Origin: Streptomyces amritsarensis
Lineage (GTDB): Bacteria; Actinomycetota; Actinomycetes; Streptomycetales; Streptomycetaceae
Reading direction: 5' to 3'
Assembly: GCF_001953875.1 (NCBI RefSeq)
Contig: NZ_MQUR01000032.1
Location: forward strand, 10,726 to 49,841
DNA: 39,116 bases
Positions 8,029 through 15,065 of the stretch are shown piece after piece (positions within the stretch are counted from its first letter, which is position 1; each line of letters opens with the position of its first letter). Made by a program: the position numbers and the translations under genes. The notes under the pieces are model-generated. The model was given only the letters and a program-made list of their open reading frames with translations, searched no databases and had not been told where the DNA came from.

Positions 8029-8856
8029 TCATGGGCAGGGGGCGGAGCCCGTTGAGGCGAGGAAGGCCAGGAGGTTGTCGGCGTAGCGCTGCGGGGCGGT
8101 GAGGTGGGGGACGTGTCCCTCGCCGGGCAGGGTCCGCGCCTGCGCCCCTGGCAGCACCTGTGCGAGCCGGTCGACGATCGCGCCGAACCACGCCGGGCTG
8201 TCGGTGCCCTTGCTCAGCATGGCCGGGCCGGTGTAGCCGGCCAGCCGGGCGAGGTCCACGGTGTCCCAGTCCGGGTCCGACTGTTCGTCGGCGGCGGTGG
8301 GGGCGTTGGTGACGAACGTCCGGCGGGTCGCGTCCGGCATCCCGTCCCACGCGCCCGGCCCGAACACGACCTCCTCCACGAACCGGCGTGCGCCGCCCTC
8401 GGAGTCGCCCGCGCGCACGTCCGCCATGACGGCGTCGATGGGCGCCTGCGCGTTCCGCATCAGCCGGTCGAGCTCCGGGTCGCCGGCGACGACGGCGGTC
8501 AGGGGCGGCTCGTGGACGGCGAGGCTGCGCAGGAGTTCGGGGCGGCGGGCGGCGAGGCCGAGCGCGACCGAGCCGCCGAAGGAACTCGCGGCCACGTGGA
8601 CGGGTGCGCCGAGCATCTCGATGAGCGCGGCCAGGTCGTCCTCGTCCTGGGTCCGGGTGCCCTGGCCCGGCGGGCGTTCGCTCAGGCTGTGGCCGCGCCG
8701 GTCGTAGACGAGCACCCGGTGGGCGCGGGTGAGGTGCGGCAGGACGGCATTCCAGCTGTGGTGGTCGGTCCAGGAGCCATGGACCAGGACGAGCGGTTCC
8801 CCGTCGCCCTCGATCTCGTAGAAGAGCTCGACGCCGTTCACGCGAATCCGCGCCAT
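8029..8856 (-). CDS. alpha/beta-hydrolase fold enzyme
   Basis: A 275-residue protein with the full alpha/beta-hydrolase layout: an N-terminal strand pair, the oxyanion turn VLVHGSWTDHHSW, the nucleophile elbow ASSFGGS and the late catalytic histidine in GEGHVPHL. The nucleophile motif is A-S-S-F-G rather than G-x-S-x-G, a tolerated change. RVLVYDRRGHSLSERP is the usual strand and loop before the acid. Relatives include esterases, lipases, haloperoxidase-like enzymes and C-C hydrolases; the substrate cannot be told. There is no signal peptide, so it acts in the cytoplasm. It is alone on its transcript as far as can be seen. Confidence 0.9.
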   Translation of the reverse strand: MARIRVNGVELFYEIEGDGEPLVLVHGSWTDHHSWNAVLPHLTRAHRVLVYDRRGHSLSERPPGQGTRTQDEDDLAALIEMLGAPVHVAASSFGGSVALGLAARRPELLRSLAVHEPPLTAVVAGDPELDRLMRNAQAPIDAVMADVRAGDSEGGARRFVEEVVFGPGAWDGMPDATRRTFVTNAPTAADEQSDPDWDTVDLARLAGYTGPAMLSKGTDSPAWFGAIVDRLAQVLPGAQARTLPGEGHVPHLTAPQRYADNLLAFLASTGSAPCP

Positions 8857-8970
8857 GCCTGATTCCCCCTGCCCGTTGCCCTGCCGGACTCCCCTGCGGA
8901 GCCTTGATCATCTTCTCAGGCGCGGGCTGCTGCGGGAGCGGCCTCCTCACATCCGAGGGGTGTCCGCCCG

Positions 8971-9381
8971 TCAGGGGATCCGGCGGTCCTCGGCGGTGAT
9001 CGGGACGTCGTTGATGCTGGCCTCGCGGCGGCGCATCAGGCCGTCGTCGTCGAACTCCCACTGCTCGTTGCCGTGGCTGCGCCACCACTGGCCGGAGGCG
9101 TCGTGCCACTCGTACTCGAAGCGGACGGAGATGCGGTTGCCGGTGTGGGCCCACACCTCCTTGCGCAGCCGGTAGTCGAGCTCGCGCTCCCACTTGTCGG
9201 CGAGGAACGCGCGGATCTCGTCACGGCCGGTCAGGAAGCGGTCGCGGTTGCGCCAGACGGAGTCCTCGGTGTAGGCGAGGGCGACGCGCTCGGGGTCGCG
9301 GCTGTTCCAGGCGTCCTCGGCGGCCTGGACCTTGGCGCGGGCGGATGCGTCGGTAAAGGGCGGCAGGGGCGGACGGGTCAC
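8971..9381 (-). CDS. DUF1348 / SnoaL-like protein
   Basis: A 136-residue protein starting at a GTG eight bases after GGAAGG. The pattern matches the DUF1348 branch of the NTF2-like fold: AEDAWNSRDPERVALAYTED, SVWRNRDRFLTGRDEI, FLADKWERELDYRLRKEVW, then strands rich in arginine and tryptophan (FEYEWHDASGQWWRSHGNEQ). Its biochemical role is not established. The gene is divergent from the TetR gene at 9492, and two palindromic operators lie between them, the nearer only 28 bases upstream of this start. It is therefore very probably the target of that repressor. Confidence 0.85.
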   Translation of the reverse strand: MTRPPLPPFTDASARAKVQAAEDAWNSRDPERVALAYTEDSVWRNRDRFLTGRDEIRAFLADKWERELDYRLRKEVWAHTGNRISVRFEYEWHDASGQWWRSHGNEQWEFDDDGLMRRREASINDVPITAEDRRIP

Positions 9382-9408
9382 GGTGCAGCCTTCCGAGGTC
9401 GAGGAAGA

Positions 9409-9461
9409 GGAGAACGGTCGTTCTCCAACGCCTCCCCACCCTAGGAGAACGGGCGTTCTCG
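9409..9461. promoter_or_regulatory. twin palindromic operators of the TetR/DUF1348 pair
   Basis: Two 18-bp sites share the same core. Site 1 (9409-9426) is GGAGAACG-GT-CGTTCTCC, a perfect palindrome with 8-bp arms. Site 2 (9444-9461) is GGAGAACG-GG-CGTTCTCG, with 7-bp matching arms. Their centres are 35 bp apart. Site 1 is close to the DUF1348 start, site 2 close to the TetR start. This is what an autoregulating TetR dimer with two operators would need. Confidence 0.85.
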
Positions 9462-9491
9462 CCGCAAGCGGTATCGGGCTACGCTGCCCTC

Positions 9492-10019
9492 ATGGACGAC
9501 GAAGAGGCACGGAACCGCCTGCTCGACGCGGCGGAGGAGCTGTTCTACCGCCACGGCATCCAGGCGGTGGGCATGGACCGCATCCGCACCGCGTCCGGGG
9601 TGCCCCTCAAGCGCCTCTACCGGCTCTATCCGGCGAAGGAATCCCTGGTCTCGGCATACCTGGAACGCCGCGACCGGCGCTGGACGGCGAGCCTTCGCGC
9701 ATCCGTGGCGGGCGCGGCGGAGCCGGTCCCCGCCGTCTTCGACTGGCTTGCGCGATGGTTCTGCGAGCCCGGCTTCCGCGGCTGCGCCTTCCTCAACGCG
9801 TACGGGGAGCTCGGCGTGGCCGCACCGGAGGTCGTCCGCGTCCACAAGGCCGAACTCCACGCCCTCCTGGCCGAACTGGTCCCGGCCGGGGCCCCGCCCG
9901 CGCTCGCCGACCAGCTGCTGATCCTGGTCGAGGGCGCGACGACGGTGGCCGCCCTGAGTCCCGGCCCGGAACCGGCCCGCAGGGCGCGCGAGGTCGCGGA
10001 GCTCCTCCTGCGGCAGTGA
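9492..10019 (+). CDS. TetR-family repressor, autoregulating, paired with DUF1348 gene
   Basis: A 175-residue protein with the TetR helix-turn-helix at about residues 5-50: EARNRLLDAAEELFYRHGIQ, AVGMDRIRTASGVPLKRLYR, LYPAKESLVSAYLERRDRRW. The C-terminal half is the helical ligand domain, with a GFRGCAFLNAYGEL segment that is common in small TetR regulators of oxidative or electrophile responses. The neighbouring operators strongly suggest that it represses both itself and the divergent DUF1348 gene; the AhpD-like gene 117 bases downstream may share its transcript. The effector is unknown. Confidence 0.92.
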   Translation: MDDEEARNRLLDAAEELFYRHGIQAVGMDRIRTASGVPLKRLYRLYPAKESLVSAYLERRDRRWTASLRASVAGAAEPVPAVFDWLARWFCEPGFRGCAFLNAYGELGVAAPEVVRVHKAELHALLAELVPAGAPPALADQLLILVEGATTVAALSPGPEPARRAREVAELLLRQ

Positions 10020-10136
10020 CGCAGGTCACTCCGGGCTGTCGCGTTCGGCGGTCACATGCGTGCGACGGGATCCGTCAGTGCTGTGCAACCACCGATACGG
10101 CAAGCAGCCCGGAGACCGGGAGACCAGGAGACCGCC

Positions 10137-10610
10137 ATGGACGCACGACTGAACTTCTACGCAAACGCCGTCGCCGCCAAGTTCGCGAGGTACATCAACT
10201 CCGCGGGGAAGGTCGTCTCGGACTCGACCCTTCCGGCGGCCACCCAGGAGCTGGTGAAGATCCGGGCGAGCCAGATCAACGGCTGCGGCTTCTGCACCGA
10301 CATGCACACCAAGGACGCCGCACACGCCGGGGAGAGCGCGCAGCGCCTCCACCTGGTCGCGGCCTGGCGCGAGGCGACGGTGTTCACCGACGCCGAGCGG
10401 GCGGCGCTGGAGCTGACCGAACAGGGCACGCGCATCGCCGACGCGGCCGGCGGGGTCACGGACGAGGCGTGGGCGAACGCCGCCAAGCACCACGACGAGG
10501 ACCAGCTGGCGACGCTGGTGTCCCTCATCGCGCTGATCAACGCCTACAACCGGATGAACGTGATCATCCAGCAGCCGGCCGGCGACTACCAGCCGGGCCA
10601 GTTCGGCTGA
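10137..10610 (+). CDS. carboxymuconolactone decarboxylase family protein, AhpD-like
   Basis: The ATG at 10137 is chosen because AGGAG lies eight bases before it; the upstream part of the frame is not coding-like. The product has 157 residues. The AhpD/CMD core is visible: ATQELVKIRASQINGCGFCT with the redox-active C-G-F-C pair, followed by MHTKDAAHAGE with the conserved histidine, then helices with LIALINAYNRMNVI. Such proteins are alkylhydroperoxidase partners or peroxidases that use the CxxC pair; true decarboxylases lack it. It therefore points to peroxide or thiol stress. It follows the TetR gene on the same strand and could be co-transcribed. Confidence 0.9.
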   Translation: MDARLNFYANAVAAKFARYINSAGKVVSDSTLPAATQELVKIRASQINGCGFCTDMHTKDAAHAGESAQRLHLVAAWREATVFTDAERAALELTEQGTRIADAAGGVTDEAWANAAKHHDEDQLATLVSLIALINAYNRMNVIIQQPAGDYQPGQFG

Positions 10611-11001
10611 CCCCTGCCACCGGCTGCGCGCACCGGGGACCGGCGTGGAGGGGACCGGGTCGCGCCCGCCGCGTCGCCTCCACCGACCGGCCGGCACCGC
10701 ACCGGCCCGGGTGGGGGTGCGCAGAGCGGCTGCACAGGTGTCCCGCCCCGGCACCCGGCCGGTGCGGGACGCGCGCGGCACGTGAGCGGCGACGCCTTCC
10801 GGGGACGGGCCGCGGCCGGCCCAGGGGCGGATGTCGACTCCCTCCAGCGGGACGAACGAACCACGGCCCGCCCACAAGTGGGCCGGGGTCGCCCCATGCG
10901 CTCCTGTCGAACCAGGGCGGATCACCACCGGTCCCGACTCTCGTGCGGCACGGGCTGCCTTCGCCGGCTTCACAACGCCCCGGCGCCCCGGCGCCCCGGC
11001 C
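10611..11001. other. 391-bp intergenic region without a clear gene
   Basis: This stretch lies between the convergent AhpD-like and ATPase genes. Several frames stay open because of the high GC content, but none has a ribosome-binding site together with normal codon bias. A minus-strand stretch (about 10810-10960) reads as plausible protein (HLWAGRGSFVPLEGVDIRPW) and could be the relic of a gene. The end holds short GGCGCCCC repeats (10982-10997). I see no terminator that I would defend. Confidence 0.5.
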
Positions 11002-11583
11002 TCAGGCCTTCACCCGTCCAGCGAGCGGCCGGTGGGGCAGCGTCGCCCAGGTACGGGTCCCACCGCCGGGCTCCCGGGACGGCCCGAGGCCCCAGTTGCC
11101 GCCGTGGTCGCGCACCAGCGCCGAGAACACCCGGAGGGTGGAGCGGCGGCGGGCCTCGCAGAGCGCGGCGAGCCGGGGGTGGGTGTGGGCGGGGTGCGCG
11201 TCGTAGACGATGACGCGCAGCTCGTCGTCGCGGAAGCGGACGGACAGGTACAGCTCGCCGTACGGGTCCATCCGCCAGGCTGAGCCGAGGAGTTCCGAGG
11301 CGGCCTGCACGGCTGTCGGTTCGAGGGGGTCGAGTGCGTAGGCATGCAGGGCTGCCCGTACGGCCTGTCGGGCGATCCCGGCCGAGCGGGGCGAGGCGGG
11401 CAGGGTCATGCTGCACGACAGCCCTTCCGCGAGGACTGCCTGACCGGCGGTCCCGGGGTACGGGGCGACCGGGCAGGCGGATGCGGCGGTGTACGGGTGG
11501 GGGTAGGGGTACGGGGTAAGCAACTTCGGCTCCCAAGTCGTCGAAGGGCAAAGACGGTTCGGCTTCGGAAGCTCGACGCGCAC
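11002..11583 (-). CDS. ATP-binding protein of the anti-sigma-factor-like (GHKL) ATPase type, WhiJ-triad member
   Basis: The frame from GTG 11583 gives 193 residues. The conserved part only begins near Met59 (11409), and the first 58 residues are proline/tyrosine-rich, so the true start may be further in. The domain is a small histidine-kinase-type ATPase like those beside XRE/DUF397 pairs in Streptomyces. The helix with the N-box (AVQAASELLGSAWRMDPYGE) has Ser where the Mg-binding Asn usually is. LRVIVYDAHPAH stands for the DxGxG box, and HGGNWGLGP with GGGTRTWATLP for the end of the fold. Such proteins are thought to bind partner regulators; kinase activity is unproven, and the altered N-box argues for weak or no ATP hydrolysis. 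It is divergent from the XRE gene. Confidence 0.8.
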   Translation of the reverse strand: MRVELPKPNRLCPSTTWEPKLLTPYPYPHPYTAASACPVAPYPGTAGQAVLAEGLSCSMTLPASPRSAGIARQAVRAALHAYALDPLEPTAVQAASELLGSAWRMDPYGELYLSVRFRDDELRVIVYDAHPAHTHPRLAALCEARRRSTLRVFSALVRDHGGNWGLGPSREPGGGTRTWATLPHRPLAGRVKA

Positions 11584-11784
11584 AAGGGCCTACGAGGACC
11601 GTTCACAGGCGGCATGGCCGGCGGGTGTGGCTCGTCCCCCGGGCAGGGCCGGGCGATGCACTTCAACTCGCCTTGCGTAAGCGGTGCGTCACCCAATGTA
11701 GCGCCGAAGGTGGGCAATTGACCACCCAACTACCTGGGCGGTCAGCCCGTGGTCCGATGGGCAGCGACACGGCAGACTGCTCCC

Positions 11785-12636
11785 ATGCCGCCACGTACCT
11801 CGCCGACTGAACGGCAGAAGCGACTGGGCGCCGAGCTGCGCAAGATGAGATTGGCGGCGGGCGTATCCGCCGAATCCGTCGCCGGGTTGCTCGGCCTCGA
11901 CCGATCCAAGGTTTCCGCGATCGAACAGGGCTTCCGCGCCATCAGCGAGGAGCGCCTCCGCTCACTGGCCCACCACTGCGGCAGCGCGGATGAGGTGTAC
12001 ATCAACGCCCTCGCCGCGATGACCCGAACCCGCAAGCGCGGGTGGTGGGAACGCTACAGGGGCTCCCTGTCCGCCTCAGTGCTCGACATCGCCGAGCTGG
12101 AGGCGCACGCAACGCGCATGAGGTGTGCGCACTCGGTACACATCCCGGGCCTGTTGCAGACCAGCGAGCACGCCTTGGCCCTCTTCCGGTTCGTCGTACC
12201 CACACTCCCGGAAGAACAGGTGGCTCTGCGTCTCGCACACCGGTTGGAGCGCCAACGGGTGCTGGAGGGCGATTCGGCGCCCGACTACGTCGCGGTCGTA
12301 CACGAAGCGGCGCTGCGCATGCAGTTCGGTGGGCGCAAGGTGGCGCGGGCGCAGCTGGAGTACCTGGGGCACATGGCGGAACGGAGCAACATCGACCTCC
12401 GCGTGCTGACCTTCGAGGCAGGCGGGTTCCCCGGCGCGGGCCAGACGGTCAACTACCTCGAGGGGCCGACCCCCCGGCTCGACACCGTGCAGGTAGACAG
12501 CACCCACGGCCCGGACTTCCTGCACACCGAGGCTCAACTATCCAAGTACCGGGCTCAGCTGGACTGGATGGAGCGGCTCAGCCTGTCACCAGCCTCGTCG
12601 CGGGACTTCATCCATGCCTTGGCCCGCCAACTCTGA
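11785..12636 (+). CDS. XRE-family regulator with DUF5753 C-terminal domain (WhiJ/Scr1-like)
   Basis: The 283-residue product from ATG 11785 has an N-terminal helix-turn-helix of the XRE type (about residues 6-62: RLGAELRKMRLAAGVSAESV, AGLLGLDRSKVSAIEQGFRA) and a C-terminal DUF5753 region (IPGLLQTSEHALALFRFV; YVAVVHEAALRMQFGG; YRAQLDWMERLSLSP). In Streptomyces this class controls development or antibiotic production and is normally paired with a small DUF397 protein. The pair may behave like a toxin-antitoxin-type unit. The ribosome-binding site is weak; an in-frame GTG at 11749 is the alternative start. The DUF397-like gene follows after 10 bases. Confidence 0.92.
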   Translation: MPPRTSPTERQKRLGAELRKMRLAAGVSAESVAGLLGLDRSKVSAIEQGFRAISEERLRSLAHHCGSADEVYINALAAMTRTRKRGWWERYRGSLSASVLDIAELEAHATRMRCAHSVHIPGLLQTSEHALALFRFVVPTLPEEQVALRLAHRLERQRVLEGDSAPDYVAVVHEAALRMQFGGRKVARAQLEYLGHMAERSNIDLRVLTFEAGGFPGAGQTVNYLEGPTPRLDTVQVDSTHGPDFLHTEAQLSKYRAQLDWMERLSLSPASSRDFIHALARQL

Positions 12637-12646
12637 GAGGACACCG

Positions 12647-12841
12647 ATGACGGACATCCACTGGGAAGACGCCTTCTGCGGCGAAGGCGCGAGCTGCTAC
12701 CGGATAGGGGTGGACGGGGACGGCAACAGCTACATAGCGGTAGCCGGCCAGGAGGACCGGCCGCTGACCGACAGCAGAGCGGCCCTCCAGGCCCTGATCC
12801 TGGACATCAAGGCGGGTCGGGCCGACCACCTGCTCGGCTAA
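12647..12841 (+). CDS. small DUF397-like partner protein of the XRE regulator
   Basis: A 64-residue protein with ATG six bases after GAGAGG and 10 bases behind the XRE gene. It matches the general shape of DUF397 proteins: a tryptophan start (IHWEDAFCGEGASCYRIG), a strand region and a final helix (AALQALILDIKAGRADHLL). It lacks the typical VRDSK motif, so it is a divergent member. In related loci the small protein binds the XRE partner and changes its DNA binding. Its stop codon overlaps that of the convergent OmpA-domain gene: TAA at 12839-12841 and, on the other strand, TAG at 12840-12838. Confidence 0.8.
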   Translation: MTDIHWEDAFCGEGASCYRIGVDGDGNSYIAVAGQEDRPLTDSRAALQALILDIKAGRADHLLG

Positions 12842-13473
12842 CTCGCGCCCCGCGGGAAGGTGATCTCGACGCGGCGGTTCTTCTTGCGGCCCTCCTCGGT
12901 GCTGTTGTCGGCGATCGGGTAGTCCTCGCTGTAGCCGCGGACGTCGAAGACGACGCTCGGGTTCGTCACGGTCTTGGCCAGCTCGGAGTGCACGGCATCG
13001 GCCCGCTGCTTGGACAGCACCTTGCCGTGCTCGTAGCTGCCCTGGTCGTCGGTGAAACCGAAGACCCGGATGCGGGTCGCCTTGGACTGGTTGATCTCGT
13101 TCCCGATGGCCTGGATCCGGGCGGCGGCCTGCGCGTTGAACACGGCGCTGTCCTCGGGGAACAGCACCTCGGACTGCAGCGCCATCATGACGGTCTCGTT
13201 CGTCTCCTGCCGCCGCTGCTCACCGCCGAGGTCTTCGACGACCTCGGCGATGTCCAGCACCTTGACCGGGGCCAGGGTCCCGCCCTGCGGGATCTTGAGC
13301 CCGGGAGCGTTGGAGTCGATCGCCACGGGCGCGGAGGCGGATGGCTCCGTGCCGGGCGGCACGGACGGCTTCACGTCATCGGCGTGGGCGGAGCCGGCCC
13401 CGACTGTTTGGATGCCAGCCAGAACGAGCCCAATTACGCCTGTAGCAGCGGAGATGCGGTGGCGTTTGGTCAT
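12838..13473 (-). CDS. secreted OmpA-domain protein at the end of the Tad locus
   Basis: A 211-residue protein with a signal peptide (MTKRHRISAATGVIGLVLAG; cleavage near AHA-DD at residues 30-33). After a proline/serine-rich linker, residues about 95-205 form an OmpA C-terminal-like domain: VLFPEDSAVFNAQAAARIQA, IRVFGFTDDQGSYEHGKVLS, QRADAVHSEL, VRGYSEDYPIADNSTEEGRK and KNRRVEITF. This domain binds the diaminopimelate part of peptidoglycan. In a Gram-positive pilus locus it could anchor the machine to the wall. The gene follows the lipoprotein gene after four bases, so the two are co-translated. The 3' end overlaps the convergent DUF397-like gene. Confidence 0.93.
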   Translation of the reverse strand: MTKRHRISAATGVIGLVLAGIQTVGAGSAHADDVKPSVPPGTEPSASAPVAIDSNAPGLKIPQGGTLAPVKVLDIAEVVEDLGGEQRRQETNETVMMALQSEVLFPEDSAVFNAQAAARIQAIGNEINQSKATRIRVFGFTDDQGSYEHGKVLSKQRADAVHSELAKTVTNPSVVFDVRGYSEDYPIADNSTEEGRKKNRRVEITFPRGAS

Positions 13474-13477
13474 GGGA

Positions 13478-14056
13478 TCACCCAGAGAGTTTGACGGTCG
13501 CCGTGGCGAAGGTAGGGAGGCTGAGGTCCACCTCTGCGGTACTGCTCGGCGGTGCCGGGAACTGGGCGAAGAACGGCATCGTCTGGTTGGCTTCTATGAT
13601 GTTCAAGCCGGTTGTGCACAGACACCGGCCATCGGTATCGCGGAGCACGTAGTACCTCTTTTTGCCGACCTTGTCCACCAGGGTCACTCCTGCCACCGAC
13701 ACGCCACTGGCGTTGAGTTCGTTTCCCCGCCAGGGCGCGGTGTTCACATACGGAGCCGTGCCGTTGTTCTTCAGCTGCCCTTCGATCGTCAGAAACCCCC
13801 CCGCATCCCGGGCAGCTTTGTTGATTGTCAACACCATTCCCGATTCACCGTTCACCGTTGCGAGGACCTGCGGCGGGGAAGTCTCGCTCTTGCCGGCTCC
13901 AGACGGAGACGCATCATTACCGGCCTGCGGCTTTGTCGAGGTCGATGTGGTGGGCTTGTCCGACTTCCCTTCGCCCCCGCACCCGGTGAGGGCGAGGGTG
14001 AGGATCGCCATCATCCCCACAGCCAGATTCCCACGACCCGCGTGCCGAACAATCAT
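13478..14056 (-). CDS. lipoprotein of the Tad locus, unknown function
   Basis: A 192-residue lipoprotein: a short basic start, a hydrophobic core and the lipobox LTGC with the lipidated cysteine at residue 26. A serine/threonine/proline/lysine linker (about residues 28-62) follows, then a beta-rich domain (MVLTINKAARDAGGFLTIEG; LKNNGTAPYVNTAPW; RYYVLRDTDGRCLCTTGLNI). The second half resembles immunoglobulin-like DUF4352-type domains of exported lipoproteins, but I do not claim membership. It is preceded by AAGGAAG, starts 27 bases after the TadG-like gene and is followed four bases later by the OmpA gene. It likely sits on the outer face of the membrane near the pilus. Confidence 0.85.
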   Translation of the reverse strand: MIVRHAGRGNLAVGMMAILTLALTGCGGEGKSDKPTTSTSTKPQAGNDASPSGAGKSETSPPQVLATVNGESGMVLTINKAARDAGGFLTIEGQLKNNGTAPYVNTAPWRGNELNASGVSVAGVTLVDKVGKKRYYVLRDTDGRCLCTTGLNIIEANQTMPFFAQFPAPPSSTAEVDLSLPTFATATVKLSG

Positions 14057-14083
14057 GTACTGGGCTTCCTTGTCTCTCGGTCA

Positions 14084-14710
14084 TCAGTCGGTCAGGCGGA
14101 CATCGAACAGATCCCCTGCCAGCGAACGCCACGGGCGCGATTGCGTGGGGTTATAGGCGACAACGCCCCCTCTTGCGCACTCGAATTCGATCAGAGCGGG
14201 CGGCGTGGGGTCCGGGACGGTACCGCCGCCGCTACCGGGCCCCCCGGCCTTGAGGTGGCATCGAGGAATGATTTCCGCGGTGGCTTCGGCTTCGCCATGA
14301 CGTCCGCTCACCCCGGGGACAACCGAATCGCCCACGGTTCCATTCGTCACCGACCTGACGGTGAACCTGGGACCTGCCCGACTGCACGTTGCCGTTGCGT
14401 CGTTCCTTGCAGCGAAGTCCCGCGCCGCGCCGCAAGCACCGGCATCGTCGAAGCGGTTGCCCTTGAGAACCTGCGCCCAGGCCTCCGGCGAGAGGGTGGC
14501 GAGGTCCACGCCGGGCGCCAGAGTGTCCCTGGCCTCGCGGGCCGCGGCAAGTGCGGCGGCGTCCGCAGCTCCCTGCGCATTGCTACGGACGATCGCCGCC
14601 TTGCCGACGGTGAAAAATGCCAGGGCGGCGAAGAGCAGTGCCGCTACCACGACCACATAGATGGGGAAGGCCTGACCGCCGTCCCGGTCAACGCATCTGC
14701 GCCAGGTCAC
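14084..14710 (-). CDS. TadG-like pilus assembly protein
   Basis: The GTG at 14710 overlaps the stop of the pilin gene (GTGA), which fixes the start and gives 208 residues. Near the N-terminus there is a pilin-like hydrophobic segment after DRDGGQAFPIYVVVVAALLF. It is followed by the Ala-rich helix RSNAQGAADAAALAAAREAR that is typical for the TadG/'Flp pilus-assembly TadG-like' N-terminal domain. The rest is a secreted domain with several cysteines. Unlike the pilin and TadE proteins it lacks Glu at position +5 after the G-Q cut site (QAFPI), so it may not be processed by prepilin peptidase. TadG proteins help assemble or anchor Flp pili. Confidence 0.88.
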   Translation of the reverse strand: MTWRRCVDRDGGQAFPIYVVVVAALLFAALAFFTVGKAAIVRSNAQGAADAAALAAAREARDTLAPGVDLATLSPEAWAQVLKGNRFDDAGACGAARDFAARNDATATCSRAGPRFTVRSVTNGTVGDSVVPGVSGRHGEAEATAEIIPRCHLKAGGPGSGGGTVPDPTPPALIEFECARGGVVAYNPTQSRPWRSLAGDLFDVRLTD

Positions 14711-14955
14711 TTGCCTGCAGTGATGCTTGCCACGGCGGCCGTAATCTTGGTCGTGATGGCCTGCCCGATGCCAGTGCCGATGATCGCCCCGATGATCACC
14801 ACGACCACCAGGATGATGCCCAGGTACTCGAAGGCCGTCTGGCCGCGGTCCTGTTGGGCGTGGCGCTTGCGGAGCCTTGTCACGGCCGTGTCCGCCCAGC
14901 CGTGCACCCTGATCCGCGCCTCCACGGCGGCCTTCAGCAGCGTGTTCTGTGACAT
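14707..14955 (-). CDS. Flp-type pilin (type IVc prepilin)
   Basis: The ATG at 14955 follows GGGAGGGAA and gives an 82-residue protein; the frame's longer start lacks support. Residues 1-38 form a basic, amphipathic leader. Then comes G-QTAFEYLG, which fits the Flp prepilin cut motif G/X4-E-Y, and a very hydrophobic helix IILVVVVIIGAIIGTGIG. The mature pilin would have 44 residues, as small as known Flp subunits, but the leader is longer than the roughly 20-30 residues usual for Flp. The TadA/B/C motor encoded upstream in the same operon would polymerise it. It has its own predicted promoter. The gene overlaps the TadG-like gene by four bases. Confidence 0.9.
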   Translation of the reverse strand: MSQNTLLKAAVEARIRVHGWADTAVTRLRKRHAQQDRGQTAFEYLGIILVVVVIIGAIIGTGIGQAITTKITAAVASITAGK

Positions 14956-14995
14956 GGGGGTTCCCTCCCGGGCCGGTACCGGTGTCGATCTGCGG

Positions 14996-15039
14996 ACGGT
15001 ACGGCGAGTCACCAGTCGTTACCAAGGGTCCCGGGACCC
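14996..15039 (-). promoter_or_regulatory. predicted pilin promoter with adjacent perfect palindrome
   Basis: On the minus strand TTGGTA (15025-15020), an 18-base spacer and TACCGT (15001-14996) look like a vegetative promoter. It lies about 40 bases upstream of the pilin ATG (14955). Immediately upstream of the -35 box is the 14-bp perfect palindrome GGGTCCCGGGACCC (15026-15039), well placed for an activator dimer. The gap between the response regulator and pilin genes is 110 bases, far longer than the other gaps in the operon. Confidence 0.5.
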
Positions 15040-15065
15040 AATTACGGACCCACTGCGCACTCTGT

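Noticed and set aside
10026..10973. Minus-strand frame with a plausible stretch HLWAGRGSFVPLEGVDIRPW
   Set aside because: Most of it is antisense to the AhpD-like gene. The stretch outside has no ribosome-binding site or known match, so it is mentioned only as a possible relic.
9332..11206. Plus-strand frame of 624 codons over the TetR and AhpD genes
   Set aside because: It is a shadow frame; both genes inside are clear in other frames with domain motifs and ribosome-binding sites.
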